Source: Rutstroemia sp. NJR-2017a BVV2 (Eukaryota; Ascomycota; Leotiomycetes; Helotiales; Rutstroemiaceae). Taken from it: a stretch of 64,000 nt of DNA. The stretch lies in contig NJPS01000042.1 in the NCBI GenBank assembly GCA_002946415.1, forward strand, positions 248,001 through 312,000, in the 5' to 3' direction. Shown here one piece after another: positions 1 to 12,700 of the stretch (its first letter is position 1; every line of letters starts with the position of its first letter). The notes under the pieces are model-generated. The model was not told the DNA's origin and did not search any database. It was given only the letters and a program-made list of their open reading frames with translations. The position numbers and the translations under genes were made by a program.

Positions 1-760
1 CGCAGTGCGAAAAACAAATCGGGATAGGAGGCTTTGTTGACGTTTCGGATGCTGCCATCAGCTAGGACCACCTTATCCAGAGTTAATTTCATGAATACAA
101 AGACTACAGATGGAAATCAAACCTCGTAGTTGATGACATTGTCACATGCCCATCCATACCGGTTCGAAAAGAACGAGATCCCACCTCCAAGCGTTAACCC
201 GCCAACACCAATGTCTGCCACCCTTCCGCCCACCACGGAAAGATTCCTTGCATCTAGCTTACTATATACATCGAGCCATCTATTCCCGGGACCAAGAGAT
301 GTTGACTTTTGGTCCGCAGAAACATCTACTTGGTTGAGATGAAGCAGATCTATTGTAACTCCACCGTCAATATTCGATCCGCCGCGGAAAGCAGAATGAC
401 CTCCACTTTTGACTGCGAATTGACATTGATTTTTCTTGAGTGCAAGGATCGCTTGAGAGACATCTTTAGCACTTAAAGGTGCTATTCTGCATGTAGGCAC
501 AGCAGAAGACTGTTGGGCAGACCAATATTGAGATTCCTCGTACACGTATTCGGTACTGTTCGGGAAGGATACCTTGCTTTGCAGTGTCCGCTGAAGCTCC
601 ATGCACTATCTTTATGAGCGTGGCAATATGAAGAATGGGAGGAAAACCATACCGCTGCCATGCACTTGTTTGCATATTCTCGACCATGGAATTGCGAAGA
701 CTGCGTAGAGTACGCCTGTCCGGAAAACCCCAACGCCAAGAAGAAAATAGCTGTGAGCAT
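1..760 (-). CDS. Secreted FAD-linked oxidoreductase (berberine-bridge-enzyme-like), 3' part missing
   Basis: Exons by hand: 760-653, 605-123, 71-1 (continues off the left edge); introns of 47 and 51 nt. The start at 760 opens a hydrophobic signal peptide (MLTAIFFLALGFSGQAYS), so the enzyme should be secreted or lumenal. The FAD-binding PCMH-type domain shows KSGGHS, whose His (about residue 106) is the usual covalent flavin attachment site. It continues through GGVTIDLLHLNQV, LGGGISFFSNRYGWACDNV and, across the second intron, NYEVVLADGSIRNV and PDLFFALR. Family members oxidise alcohols, sugars or alkaloid/polyketide intermediates using O2; the substrate cannot be told. Transcribed divergently from the methyltransferase at 2379, which suggests a shared pathway. 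The family call is firm; the short first exon is less so, but it supplies both the signal peptide and an in-frame junction. Confidence 0.85.
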
Positions 761-2378
761 TTTTGCAATGTTCCAAGAAGGTTGAGCAAAACCAAACTGA
801 GGAACTTCACAGAGGAGAGGGGACGTCCTTTTGAAGAGATTCAAGCAGTCCACCTTCTCGGTATAAAGACTGGTTTTTCCGGATGCCCCTCACAGGGAAT
901 GCAACCACAGGACAACATACCGTCCAAGTTGCAACGGTTGGTCTCCCCTTGACTGCCATAAGCGACCTCCCCACCTCATTTTTTTGGTAAGGCCGTGTCT
1001 AGTTGGCACTCAAGGGGACAAGCTTACTCTCGGCGAATGCGGACATAATGCATGTACTTTAACACTACCAATCGAATCCATGAAATGCTAGGCATCCCTT
1101 GTAACACGAGATAAAGCACATGGAGCTGGCTTTCTAACTATGCGACTATCGTACGTACTTCGTGTTGACCATTGACGACAAGGCATAGCAATTGCTGACT
1201 AGGGAAGAGCAGACTCGTGCATGCGGCTTTCGTGCTGTGAGCAAATAATTCACAGCAGGCCTACCGAGGTTAAGGCGAAGTAACGCATAGGGAAGGCTGT
1301 TGGTCGAGGTATCTTGCGATTTAGTAAACATTTAATTGCAGGGTCGCTTTACCGTAACTCTATTGTCGTTGCTCTTCGAGACGAGGAGAGAATGAGACAT
1401 ATAAGACCGGAGAAAGTTCTGCTAAAAGAGTGTCAGCCTACCCTGCCATGAATTCCGAAGAAAATGTCCATTGCTAGGCTGTGAGATCCAAGGATAGCAG
1501 AAACGAGACATGGTTAATTTAACCACACAGTCGACCAGAAGTGATCGTCGGCATTACGGTGCCTCCTACGGAAAGCGTTGTTAGGAAGCGAGACTTTCCG
1601 TAGGAGTGCCACCGTAATGCCGACGATTAGTTGTCGAGTCTGCTCCCTCCCAGGAAGTAAGATTGTGGATTCTTTCGTCTTTAAAAGTGATGCAGGATTC
1701 CGTGGTCTCAGGGCGAGAGTGACACCCAAGCACCGAAAATCAAACAGTCGACGAGAATTGGGTACAGATCGATGGTAAACCATTGTACTTTGAGTGTTGC
1801 GGAATCGAATCTGCAGTCATCTTGTTTGGCAACGACAAAACTTTATGCAAATCTCATCCCACGCTTGGACTATGTACAAATGTGCAATTGCACAAACATT
1901 ATGAAATATTTATGCAAAGCTGTATGTATTCTTGCTGGCCTTGCCCCTAAGTTAAAAACCGGTTCCCTCTCCTAAGTTAAATGCATTCCCTTTTTTCATC
2001 GCTCGCAGTGTTCCATCAGCTTGCTTCCAACAAATAAAACGGGAAGGGGAACATATCCCCGCTATTCAACCGTGTCAGCATGATAAGGAGATACCACCTG
2101 TAATATGGACGGACTTGGCCAGCATTTCAGGGTTAATATCCGACCCAATGGTCGCGAATACTTTCAAAAGAGTACGCTGACCTCACGTGGAAATTCAATA
2201 GTGCGATGGATATCTGGTGCCTGATTCCTATACATGATATGAGCTAGGAAGCGATCAAAATCTCGTTGCGAAGCATTTGAATGTAGTGCATATCTATCTT
2301 CTATCAACCTCTTGCTTTGAAGCCAAACCACGGTTACTGCACCTTCAGTCGTGCCACGCAGCGCGGCTGCTCAAAATA
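761..2378. promoter_or_regulatory. Divergent intergenic region between oxidoreductase and methyltransferase
   Basis: About 1.6 kb without a supportable gene separates the start codons of two divergent genes, so both promoters must lie here. It contains the hairpin at 1528-1642. Open frames in it are short and match nothing I recognise. Confidence 0.5.
1528..1642. repeat. Long near-perfect inverted repeat (hairpin)
   Basis: The left arm 1544-1575 and right arm 1594-1627 are reverse complements apart from a 2-nt indel and one neighbouring mismatch, with an 18-nt loop. Pairing resumes outside the core between 1528-1535 and 1633-1642. The stem is far longer than chance would give and lies in the shared divergent promoter. 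It could be a MITE or foldback remnant, a small-RNA precursor or a paired protein-binding site. Confidence 0.85.
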
Positions 2379-4066
2379 ATGTCTAGTATGAGTGGTCGAA
2401 ATGCAGTTTTTAGTTGTCTCCGCTTAAACATATCTACCTCGTTGCGCATATGTCGCCCTCGAAACACTATCCTCAAGAAACCAATCATCAGGCATGTGGC
2501 ATCAGTCGTCGGTTCTTATCATGAGCAGACGCATGCACCCAGTGCTGGAGGGCCTGCTCTATCTACATCTAGTCTTGTGAAGCTGGCCGCAAAGATCGCT
2601 CAGGAAACGGAGAAAATCAGTTCTTACATGAAAGAGAATGGTCTTCCAGAACCAAGCTTCAATGTTGATTCGGCCGTAGGCTTCCCAAAGCTTCCAGATG
2701 CGTTGCAAAGAGCGAGGGAAGAAGTGATCAAGGCTACGGCAGAACTGGGCGAATTGCTCACAGGGGCAGAGCAAGGGCTTAGATGTCTAGCTTGGGATGT
2801 ATGAACCTCCCTTCTTCGAAGTCCCTTGCCGTAATGTCATCGAGGATGAATGCTGAGGAGATTACAGCACAACAATTCGCTATCACTGCGGGCCATTTAT
2901 CACTACAATATTGGTGAGATCCAGGTATTTACCCCATAAGTTGACTGCGTAGCTGATAGAGTCACAGCTCAATCATTCCCCATAAACGGGACCTCAACCT
3001 TCGAAGAAATCGCGGAAAAGGTTGGGCTTGATATCATCAATGTAAGAAGATTATTGAGGCATGCCATGACGAATAGGATTTTCCAAGAGGTTAAGCCCGG
3101 TGTCATAGCCCATACGGCCGCCAGTAAGATACTAGCTGAAGATCAGGCGATGGCTGACTGGGTCGGGTTCTGCGTAGAAGATATGTGGCCGGTACGTTAC
3201 CTTTATACATCAGTTTTCGCCTCGGTTCAGGGTGCCTCTTGCCCCTTATCCATAAACTGCCACATCTCACCGTGGGACTAACATGGTCCTAGGCCTCGGA
3301 AAAGACTATTCCAGCTCTCGACCAATACCCTTCAGCCTCCGAACCTACACAATCCGGCTTCTGTCTCGCCAACGACACCGCCAATATCGAACCCATGTTC
3401 GTCACATTAGGAAAATCACCCCTAAGGGCAAAACGTCTAGGCGGCGCCATGGCATCCCTTACCACAGGCGAAGGCTACGAACTCTCCCATCTTATCAACA
3501 ACTACGACTGGGCAGCTCTAGATGCACATCACGGCACCATAGTCGATCTCGGCGGCTCCCACGGCTTCGTCTGCATTGAACTAGCCAAGCAATTCCCAAA
3601 TCTTAAATTCGTCGTCCAAGATCTCCTCAAAACGATCGCCAGCGCCCCTCAACTTGACGACTCGCTCGCGCCGAGAATCAAATACATGGTTCATGATTTC
3701 CATACCGCTCAGCCGACCAAACATGCGGATGTGTATCTCTTCCGTTGGATCATGCACAATCATAGTAATAAGTACGCAACGAATATCTTGAATCAGCTGA
3801 AGCCGGCGTTGAAGAAGGGGGCGAGGGTTTTGATTAATGATTATTGCTTGCCGGAATCGGGGAAGGGGTATGAGGGGCCGGAAGAGAAGGTTATGAGGAC
3901 GATGGATTTGGTTATGTTGTCGTTGTTGAACGCGCAGGAGAGGGGACCAAGAGATTGGGAAGAGCTTTTTAGAGGGGCTGGGGGGTTTCGATTTTTGGGT
4001 GTTAAGAGACTGATGGGGTCGAGAATGAGCTTGATTGAGGCGGTTTGGGAGGGGGAGGATGTGTAG
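2379..4066 (+). CDS. SAM-dependent O-methyltransferase (fungal secondary-metabolism type)
   Basis: Exons 2379-2798, 2868-2913, 2968-3191 and 3293-4066 (introns 69, 54 and 101 nt) give 487 aa. The N-terminal helical dimerisation part carries VRRLLRHAMTNRIF and VGFCVEDMWP. The SAM site is IVDLGGSHGF (about 313-322), followed by a VVQD acidic turn. The presumed catalytic-base region reads FRWIMHNHSN, with His about 385. This matches the plant-COMT-like O-methyltransferase family that methylates hydroxyls of polyketides and aromatics; the substrate is unknown. The first in-frame ATG is used. The first 50 or so residues precede the usual family start and are Arg/Ser-rich with no acidic residues, like a mitochondrial presequence. 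The true start could instead lie inside exon 1. The MFS gene lies convergently downstream. Confidence 0.88.
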
Positions 4067-5065
4067 AGTTGAATGTGGGTGAATTATGTCATACAAATAC
4101 CAGTATTAGCCCATCCAATTTACTTTGATTGGATTAGGTATTCGAGGTAGCTGCTGCTATGAAATTCTAGACCCCACTCGAAGAAAAGAAAAATATGCAA
4201 ATAAATCAGTTCGATTTCTGTTAGTTTTATGGAGATACAGCGACCTTGAATCGTCACTAATGCCATGAGATTATTTATATCTATGCACCCAGAGAGATCG
4301 AGAAATCGCCAGGAAGATCAAGTGGTGCTATGATGATGTACTGAAGTCACTTCCATACCTGAAGTGAGGCCCCCTTTCCGCCTCCCAGCTTCAAATTTCT
4401 ACCGTAGCTCATGAACCCCTCCCTACCTATTCCCCACACAGCATCACTCCTTACCACCACCAGCCCCAGCCCCAACGCCATCACAGCACAACAAGCAAGC
4501 AAGCATTTTCCCGCACCGAGACGATCCCCCGCTCCACCGTCGGTCTCAACCTCTCGCTGTATCATCTCATCTCGTCGTCAGCATCTTCCTTTCTTTTGTA
4601 GGGTCCCGAATAAATGAATTCAAGTGGGAAAAGAATAATCGTAGAAAGCAACCAAATGCGCCGCGCACAGGATTCGAGCCTGTGGATTTCTCGAGACACT
4701 TTGAATATTTTGAGTCGGTATACAGTGTATCAAGGAGACACCTGATATAAGGGAGCTTCTCACCGCTAAGAACGAGGCCGACTAGAAGTCCTTGTTTTCG
4801 TAGCAGTAAACGCAAGAATAAATCACTGCTGAGAGGATCCGCTAACTCGAGGGGACGTGCAGTGCGAGAACGAAATAATCTCAAGTAAGATTATATACGC
4901 ACAGCACATCACATCACTTCCCCTCCTATCCTCCATACCTGCATCCACCTCTTCACATCCCCCCTCACAGCAAACAACTCCAAACCCAAACATCACATGC
5001 ACATGCACACAAACATTCTGGTCAAATTAAACAAACTTCATTATCTCTTTCTTTCTCCTTCTCTC
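4067..5065. other. Intergenic region, no gene seen
   Basis: About 1 kb between the convergent methyltransferase and transporter genes, so it holds their 3' ends. Overlapping short frames near 4350-4620 on both strands have no recognisable domain. A tRNA T-arm-like stretch near 4660-4690 does not fold into a full tRNA. Confidence 0.5.
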
Positions 5066-6751
5066 TTACAAAATATATCTAAAACCTCTATTATCAATCT
5101 CCGTCATATCCAGCATACCCTTCTCGACAGCCTCCCTCTCCTCCTCCTCGCTCGCATCACCTCTCTCCGCCTGCTCCCTGTCTCGGCGTTTGTTGCTCGT
5201 GTACATGTAGATGTACAGGACTACTACTGAGGCGAGCTTAACGGAGTAGCCTACCAGCATGGCGATGTATGCTGAGTGGTAGGCGGCTTGAGGGTGTGGT
5301 TAGCATTTGGGGGAGTAAAAAAAGGGGGGGGAAATAGTGATGACGGCATAATGAAGAAAAGACTTACGAGCTTCACTCGCAATGAAAGTCTGCGGCCCAA
5401 TAATATTCCCCACACAATACCCCGTGAACAGCACCGCGCCTGTGAGTTGTTTCTTCGTATACCCCGCCACATTACTCGACACCATCGTCAAGCTCATGCT
5501 GAAGCCCAGTCCCTGAAAATAGCACAACCATAGAGCGACCAGCCTGCCCCATTTATTAGACCTGGGAAGACCAACCAGCAGCCCGGATCCGATGATGCAG
5601 ATGCTGTTTGCGACAATCATGGTGATGCAGCGGGAGTTGCGGGGGAATTTGGTGCAGATGTAGCCGCCTGCGATGAGAGCGAGGAATTGTACTGCGCCGC
5701 CGGGAATCTGCAGGTATTGCGTGCCAAGGGTGTCGAAGCCGAAGGAGCCGACGATGATGCTGGTGAAGGATGTGAGGGCGGAGTTTGGGACTTGTGCGCC
5801 GACGGCCATGACGAAGAGGATCCATGTTTTGGGGTCGCGGAGGGTTTGCCATGCTTGGTAGGATTGGAAGCGGTGGTTCTTGACTCCTTGACGGTTAGAT
5901 GCTACACGACTGACAGCGATGAGGCGTTCGTGGGGGGTGAGGAATTTGGCCGTCGAGGGGAGGTCTGGGAGAACGAGAAGGGAAACGATGCCCCAGAAGA
6001 TGGAGATGGACCCGAAGATGAGGAAGACGTACATCCATTTCGCAAGACCGGTGGTGATGTGGCCGACAGCATAGCCGATGAGGCCACCGAACATTGTGGC
6101 GATGCCATTCGTGCAGTAGTATGTTTCTAGGCGAAGGGGCTGCTCGGCTGAGGTGTACCACATGGACATGAGGAGAACGAAACCAGGGTTAACAGCCGCT
6201 TCAAGAGCACCAAGAATGAAGCGATTGGTCGCTATGCCGCCGAATGAAGTACATGCTGGGGTGGTGATGAGGACAACTCCCCACGCGATTGTAGTCAATG
6301 AGAGGAACTTCCCAATCGGGAGACGTTGAAGTAAATAGCCTGACGGGAACTGGGAGAACAGATAACCGAAGTAGAATATGGAACTATGTCGTGGTTAGCA
6401 GGCGAAAATGCAATGAGACACGCAGAAATAATCATACCCCAGCCAGGAATAATCTTGTCCTTTAAGATGCGTTCCTTTCTGCAACCCGTACACGCTTGAG
6501 AAGTTGAGAGAGTTCTTATCTAGATATTGCAGCATGTAGGTAACAAAGAGTATCGGCATAAGACGGATATCAATCTTCCGCAGGACTCTCTTTGCTTCCT
6601 GAGGATCGACCTCAATAGCTCTAGCATTCTGGAACAATTCGTAATTATCGTCCAGCTGCTTGGGACCAGTAGAAGATATGTCTACATGTTTACTTGCAGA
6701 TTGCGACGGGGAGGAAGCAAGGTGCTTTTCGGGATCAATTGAAGCTGCCAT
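5066..6751 (-). CDS. MFS transporter, Dal5/allantoate-permease-like anion:cation symporter
   Basis: Exons 6751-6438, 6383-5368 and 5286-5066 (introns 54 and 81 nt) give 516 aa. An acidic N-terminal tail leads into RKIDIRLMPILFVTYMLQYL, LDKNSLNFSSVYG and, across intron 1, the SIFYFGYLFSQFPSGYLLQR helix typical of the ACS family. The rest has the usual 12 hydrophobic segments, with NRFILGALEAAVNPGF, GYCVGNIIGPQTF and a C-terminal charged cytoplasmic tail (EEEEREAVEKG). Relatives import organic anions such as allantoate, nicotinate, pantothenate or sugar acids across the plasma membrane, driven by protons. The gene lies convergent to the methyltransferase, so it could serve a small metabolite cluster or be an unrelated permease. 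Confidence 0.9.
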
Positions 6752-9700
6752 TGGATGAGATAGCCCGTACAGGTACAGTACTTTGATTCTCAGGAACTTC
6801 CGCAGTCTGCCAAACTTGACCTTACAGATTTCGAAAACTCTTCCACTTGGTTAAGTAGCGGAGAATATCCAGGAACATGACACTTGAAGGCACTTGTATC
6901 AAGCTCGTCAGGAAATCTCTAATTTTCCTTATCCACAGCGATAAGGTCCAAATCTGGTGCAACATATCCAGCCGTCCCCTCACTTGAAGGTTGCAGCCAA
7001 CCATACATCATCGTGCTCAGAGGTCTCCGGGTTTACCAAGTAACAAGACCGAATAACTCCATAGCTTCACCCAAGCAGAAGACGCGTTCCATGTGAATTG
7101 ATGGATCATGTTTGGTTCGAACATGGAGGTGGAGCGCGATGTGACGCAGAATTGCCAATTTAGGCGGATGTCGTGATATTTAGTTTGGTTGCGCGATGTG
7201 AGGGAATGAGGGAAAGAGGAGTGAGGGCACGCGCAGCATTGGACACGTGAGTTTGTATGTCAGTTGAATTGATTCTGATATCTGTAAGTCACATACACGG
7301 GATTCTGCAATAACCAGAGCTCGTCGTCGACCTCGACTCTAATCCGTCGATTTCGAAGCGACGACAAAGGTGCGTGATCACGTGTTCATCATCGGTCCCA
7401 AAACTCCATGCCCAGCGATGAAACGCCGTCGTCAAGAACCATGCTGCTCTCAAGGCTGTCACATCGCACAAAAGTATCATCGACCCAAGGGAACGCGCGA
7501 CCCCAGAAGCAAAACCAAGCAAAAGGATAATTGCAAAATGTTACGGTAACTGTACTTACCCGTACCCCTCGTCCAGAACCCAGAACCCAGAGCCCAGAAC
7601 CCCAATTTGCAGTCCCATCCCCAATCCCCATAATCCGTAGAACCCTACCGCAGCGCAGCGCAGCGCTCGTCGCTCTCCTCACAACGTTAAGCACAAAAAC
7701 AACCACTCGGTCGTCCCTAGTCGCCGATTCCCCCTCCCATCTATCCCCATTTCCCAGCTCTACCCCCATTTTCCATTCCACCAAACGGCTTCCTGCATCC
7801 CCGTCTCTCGATAAATACATGTGCTGTAACTCGACGACCCCATTTCTCTGCTCGCACGTTACACTATCCATCACATCACCGCCGTCTGATCTCACCTCCC
7901 CATTCCCCTTTATCTTCACCATGCATGTTGAACCTGCACTACGAGTCTACGACACCAGCAGTCCGTTCCGGAAGGAAGGGTACAGTAAGATGCATATCTT
8001 CTTTCACCGATCTTTCGCTCGCTCCCATATGATATTACAAAGCATCCATCAAATTATCTCATATGATATCGTATTGAGAATGCACCTTCTCAGCTCCGCG
8101 CACCGTATCGTCGATCACAAAAATCACTCTGCACGCAGCACGCGAATATCCATATCCATTGGTGGCATCTTACGAGCCTGAGACCGATCATTGATCAATC
8201 GCATATGCCTAAAGCGGTGTAAGATGGGGGTGCGAAAGCGAAAGCGCGTTACGAAAGGAACGAAAATGCAATTCGTCGAGATGGGCTGTATGTATCAGCC
8301 TACTGACCTGCTACTACTTCGGACATACACTTTCGCTGCACAGATAGATCATGCAGGCAGTAAGGTTACTGTTCTCGATTACCATTACCAAACACCACTC
8401 TAGAGCCCGGCCAGGATGCACGCACGCACTGCACCGTCCGTTCGCACCGTAAAGCGTAACTCCCACGAATCTACTGTACCCAAGCCAACCAAGGGATTCG
8501 CTCTCTTCCTCTGTTAGGAAATGTCCCTTTTCTTTTTCCTCGCCCTCGTGCCTTACCAAGAAGTTCCCACACCCTTGAGAATCGTCATCCACGGAGCCAT
8601 CTTTCGCGATCGCCCTCGTCTCTTTCCTCTTTCTCCCAGTTTTTAGTAACGTTTCTATCAAATTTTATATTGTGGCTTGCTACGGTCCTGCGGGTCACAG
8701 AAATCCTTCCGTGTGTCAGCACCACCCACATGCATGCTGCAGGAGAAAAGGAAGGGCAGGCAAAAAGAGGCAGGCTGGGAGGGTAGCATTGGGTTCTGCT
8801 ACTCTCATCTCCGGTATGAATGGATGGACGTAGTTTTGGGAAGACACCAACCAAGCTGAAGGAGGGAGGGAAAATACGCATGCTGATAAGAGGCACAGCA
8901 CGTGGCGTGCTCCTTTTCTGGCCGCTGCAGCTGCCGCAGCTGCTGGAGTAAATGTGTGTGTGGCGAGTTTCTATATTCACATCTACACACATCAAAGTAT
9001 TATGTCAAAGTCGTAACTCAGAGAGATGTGGTCAAGATGGGGTGTTACATCTAGGATGTCGTAATACTGAGCACAGCACCGCATCGCATCCCTCATAAGC
9101 ATCATCATCATGCCCTCCCCTCCAAAGCAGCGTCGTCATTTGTCCGCGCTGCTGAAAATTGATCGGGACATACTCCTTGTGGAGGGTATATGTTGCTCCT
9201 GGTATAAGGCTGTACTTGTGTGCCATTGGTGCGCGGAACCTGGCCGTTTCCGTAGGGGAGGTGTAAGATCATGTGAGGCGACGGTGCTGCTTTTGAGGTC
9301 TGGGCGCGCGAGCCAGTAGGAGCTTTTAAGTTCTATCTGCTATACTCAGTCTGACCTGTAGGACCGGATGTCTCGGGGCTGGCATGCGCAAGACGTGGCA
9401 GTGTTTGTTTAGGTTTTTTCTTTTCATTGAAGAGAATCGTGTTTTGTTCATAATCTTTTTAATTCCTTTTCCTTTTGGGAAAGTCTAGCAGACATTCGTG
9501 AGATAATGCAGACCGCGGGGAACTAGCACCAAATAGGTTATATAACTGTCTAATTATCCGAGACGTAATTCCCTGATTATGCATTATACTATATATTGAG
9601 GGAATATTAAAATGGGCTTTCCGGAACAAGCGTAACTGCCGCCCGCTCAGGTTATCAGTGATTCAGTCGCTATAGCCTATACAAAGGTAGGGAAACATAT

Positions 9701-12700
9701 CATAAAAGATTGGTCTGGAACCTTTTCTGTGGGGGTGGAAATTGAGGATCACTCGATTTACGCCCCGTTCGTCACTTGTAGATTGGAGATAGGGAGGTTT
9801 GTCGGGCAAGACAGGCCAGACAGGCCAGACAGGCAAGCTTCAGGGCAATACTGGTAGGGAATGTTTGCATGCATCAGGGCATGTACTTCTCACTCCCGCA
9901 TATCTCAAGTAGCATTTCGAACCAGCTTCCCCGAAATGCGACTCCGTGTGCCTCAGATGCGTTGACTGAAGTCTGAAGATATCTGATGAAATTTGATGGC
10001 TTCTTTTCATGATTTCATCTCTCCTCCGGTCGCTTTCTCCCGCGGGTTTCGTAACGACTGTTAACAACTTCGGTGATTCCAATTTTAGTCTTGCCTGATT
10101 TTCCACTAAAAACTGTCCTCTCGGAACGATTGTTCCGCGACTGCGAATAGCAGAGCCGTGTTTGATCTTCGGTCGGAAAAAGGTTCTTGGGTGGGACTAA
10201 AAATAGTTCACAGTTGCACCCGGGGACCGTCACCGAAACTTCAATCTCGTACTAAGAAGCAGAGGAAGTACGGTATACAAGTACGAATACTCACGGCGTG
10301 GATTATACTATACCTAATGAAGGAGTATCGATTCTGAACCTAAAATCATTTGATTGTATTTCGCACTGGTGGCTGATTTAACAGAGATTTGAGGTACTTC
10401 CGAGCCACTAGGTCTTAAGTCGGCCGAGTTATCTCATCAGGTAGTGTCGAGTAATGAATGCATAAGGTAACCACACGCAAAAGGCCTATTCGCCACGGGG
10501 ACTTGCCACAATTTCATACTGTCGGGTCTCGCGGTGACTCAAACTTCGTGGCCAACAGCTAGATACACAAAATTGTTCCCGTAGGCCAGGTAATAGTCAC
10601 ATGAATAATTGCAGGCCATGCGATCGTCCGACGAGCTCTTGGAAATGTGATAGAACCCACGTGATGCTGTCTTTGCTGTAAGGTACAGTATATCCCCATG
10701 CACATTTGCCATGAGGTTGATATTGACGTTCCCAAGCATGAGTCCAAACGTCGACAAGGAACCAACAGCTGTCAAACAGGGGGAGCGAAGTTAAAGCGTT
10801 CAACGTTGTCTTAAGTCAAGTTGACAGGGAGCTCCAAAGGCGTGAGGCCGCCATGCCCACACCCCCAAGAAAGTCCCTCGCTGGCCACCCTTGTAATCAA
10901 GCCGCCCATGCAAGCGCACAAACCAATGGAGACATGCAATAATGGCGCTGAAGATATATGACGGGACGTATGAGAAACTTTTGCCGTTGAAAGTCTCGGG
11001 CGACGCGCGACCTTTTGGTAGTAATCTCCAGTGCTATTGGTCGTATTATTCGTTTTCAATTCAGAGCGTTACTTCGTGTGATTGTGCCACAGGGGCGCAT
11101 GAGAAATACCTCACCTCGGTAGCATCGGATATGAGCCCAAAAGCCAACAAAGTTTGGGCGATCGTGATGATATCGGCGATAATATCGAATTCCATGAATT
11201 CCAATGTTGTAATGACTGTGTAGGGGAGGCCTAGAAGACCAAGATCGTCAATCTGGCAATCCCCGAAAGTACCGTGGCCCCCTTCCCTCCCGCTCTGACA
11301 TGTCACTTTGGTGCAAGATGAGAATCCTCGAGGGAGCTGAATTTACAGCGGTCTAATTCTCCGAGCAGCAGGGCAGAGGCAACGTACAAGGCTTTGGGGA
11401 GGACCATGAGGTGTGAGGCATGCGATGGGGGTCCAACGAACCACGCAGGCACCCCGCGAAGGGTTCACGATGCCGGTACTCTCCAGAGTCCAGCCTAGGA
11501 GCTGACCATGGGTCAAATAAACTTAAAAAACTATCGCGATCCATCTGCTCGCGCAAGTTTTCAACCTCACTTCAAGTTCTACGAACGTTGAGCATGTTTT
11601 ACAGTACAAACGCAAAACGTCCCGGAACGAGCGTTCACAAACGGGCAATCTCAGCTGCCCAAACTCCCTCACCGAAGGAATATTCTTGTTCCGGGTAAAA
11701 ACGGTCAGAACTAGGGTAATGATTGGCTATGCGATCACCGGAAGCTGGAAGGCATTTCCACACGGACTCGAGAGAGTAACGGGAAGGAAGTTGGAAGCAG
11801 TGGAAAGGGGAAAAGACAGATTAGACACGAGCATGACACATGCTCGTAAGATAGAGCGGATCGATGATTCCATATCAATCAGTATGGCACATTGGCACAT
11901 TGGAGAGACGGGAACTCCGAGAGATGAAGCAATGCAATTTATGATGTCGTGAGGCTTCGGCATTTGCAGGTGGAGATGGACCGAGAAAGAGGCAGCATTT
12001 GGCCGGGCACTATCTGCCTACGAGATCACATGTTATCACAGTCGTCATCAATGGTACTATACTTCGTAGTCTGATTTTGGCAGCTCTCCCTCCCATTACG
12101 AGCGTCCTTAATTTGCTTTCATCTGCCAATACGATTCATTATCCAAGTGCTCGACAAATACGTCTGTTCTCATTTCTCTAACCTTGCTAAACGGGAGATG
12201 CGTCCGGATCTAAAAAACAACGATACATGATTTCATTTTAGACACGTGAACAGCCAAACCGTTTGTATGTCTTTAGCCCCTTTTGTGCAAGCAAACCGTC
12301 GCGAAGTTTCTAGTGCTCGAACCAAAGCCAAGGGCCTCGCGCTACCTTTTCGTGTTTCTCCACAGTAATATCTTGTCCGTTCGTAAAACTTTGCATATTC
12401 TGAGACGCGAAATCATCTTAAGCATAACCATCTATATTGAAGTGTGCCTTGTATGACTCTCACCCAGCTGGCCACTTGTATCGACCTCTTATCCCACCGC
12501 GAATCATGTCATGTGCAAGAGCAGAGGAAGTTTATTTCTCTTACCTTACTCAACTGGGTAAAAGGGCCATGAAACTTAGGATGAAGGTTACTCTGTTTTA
12601 TCATCACTTGATGGCTTTTATTGGCCTCTGTGATCTTCGCTGACTGCCGGAATAGGTCAAAGGTCCGATGCAAAATTGCGCGGCCAGGAAGACTCGAGCC

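Noticed and set aside
4347..4617. Overlapping 70-codon frames on both strands
   Set aside because: No domain or signal peptide, and opposite-strand overlap; likely chance.
4640..4760. tRNA-like stretch on the minus strand (T-arm-like GGCTCGAATCC, possible CTCAAAA anticodon loop)
   Set aside because: No matching 5' acceptor strand and no complementary anticodon stem could be found, with or without an intron; position 54 of the T loop is C rather than T. At best a degraded tRNA fragment.
7389..8181. Long frames on both strands (177 and 216 codons)
   Set aside because: They overlap in antiparallel, have Ser/Thr/Pro composition bias and show no motif.
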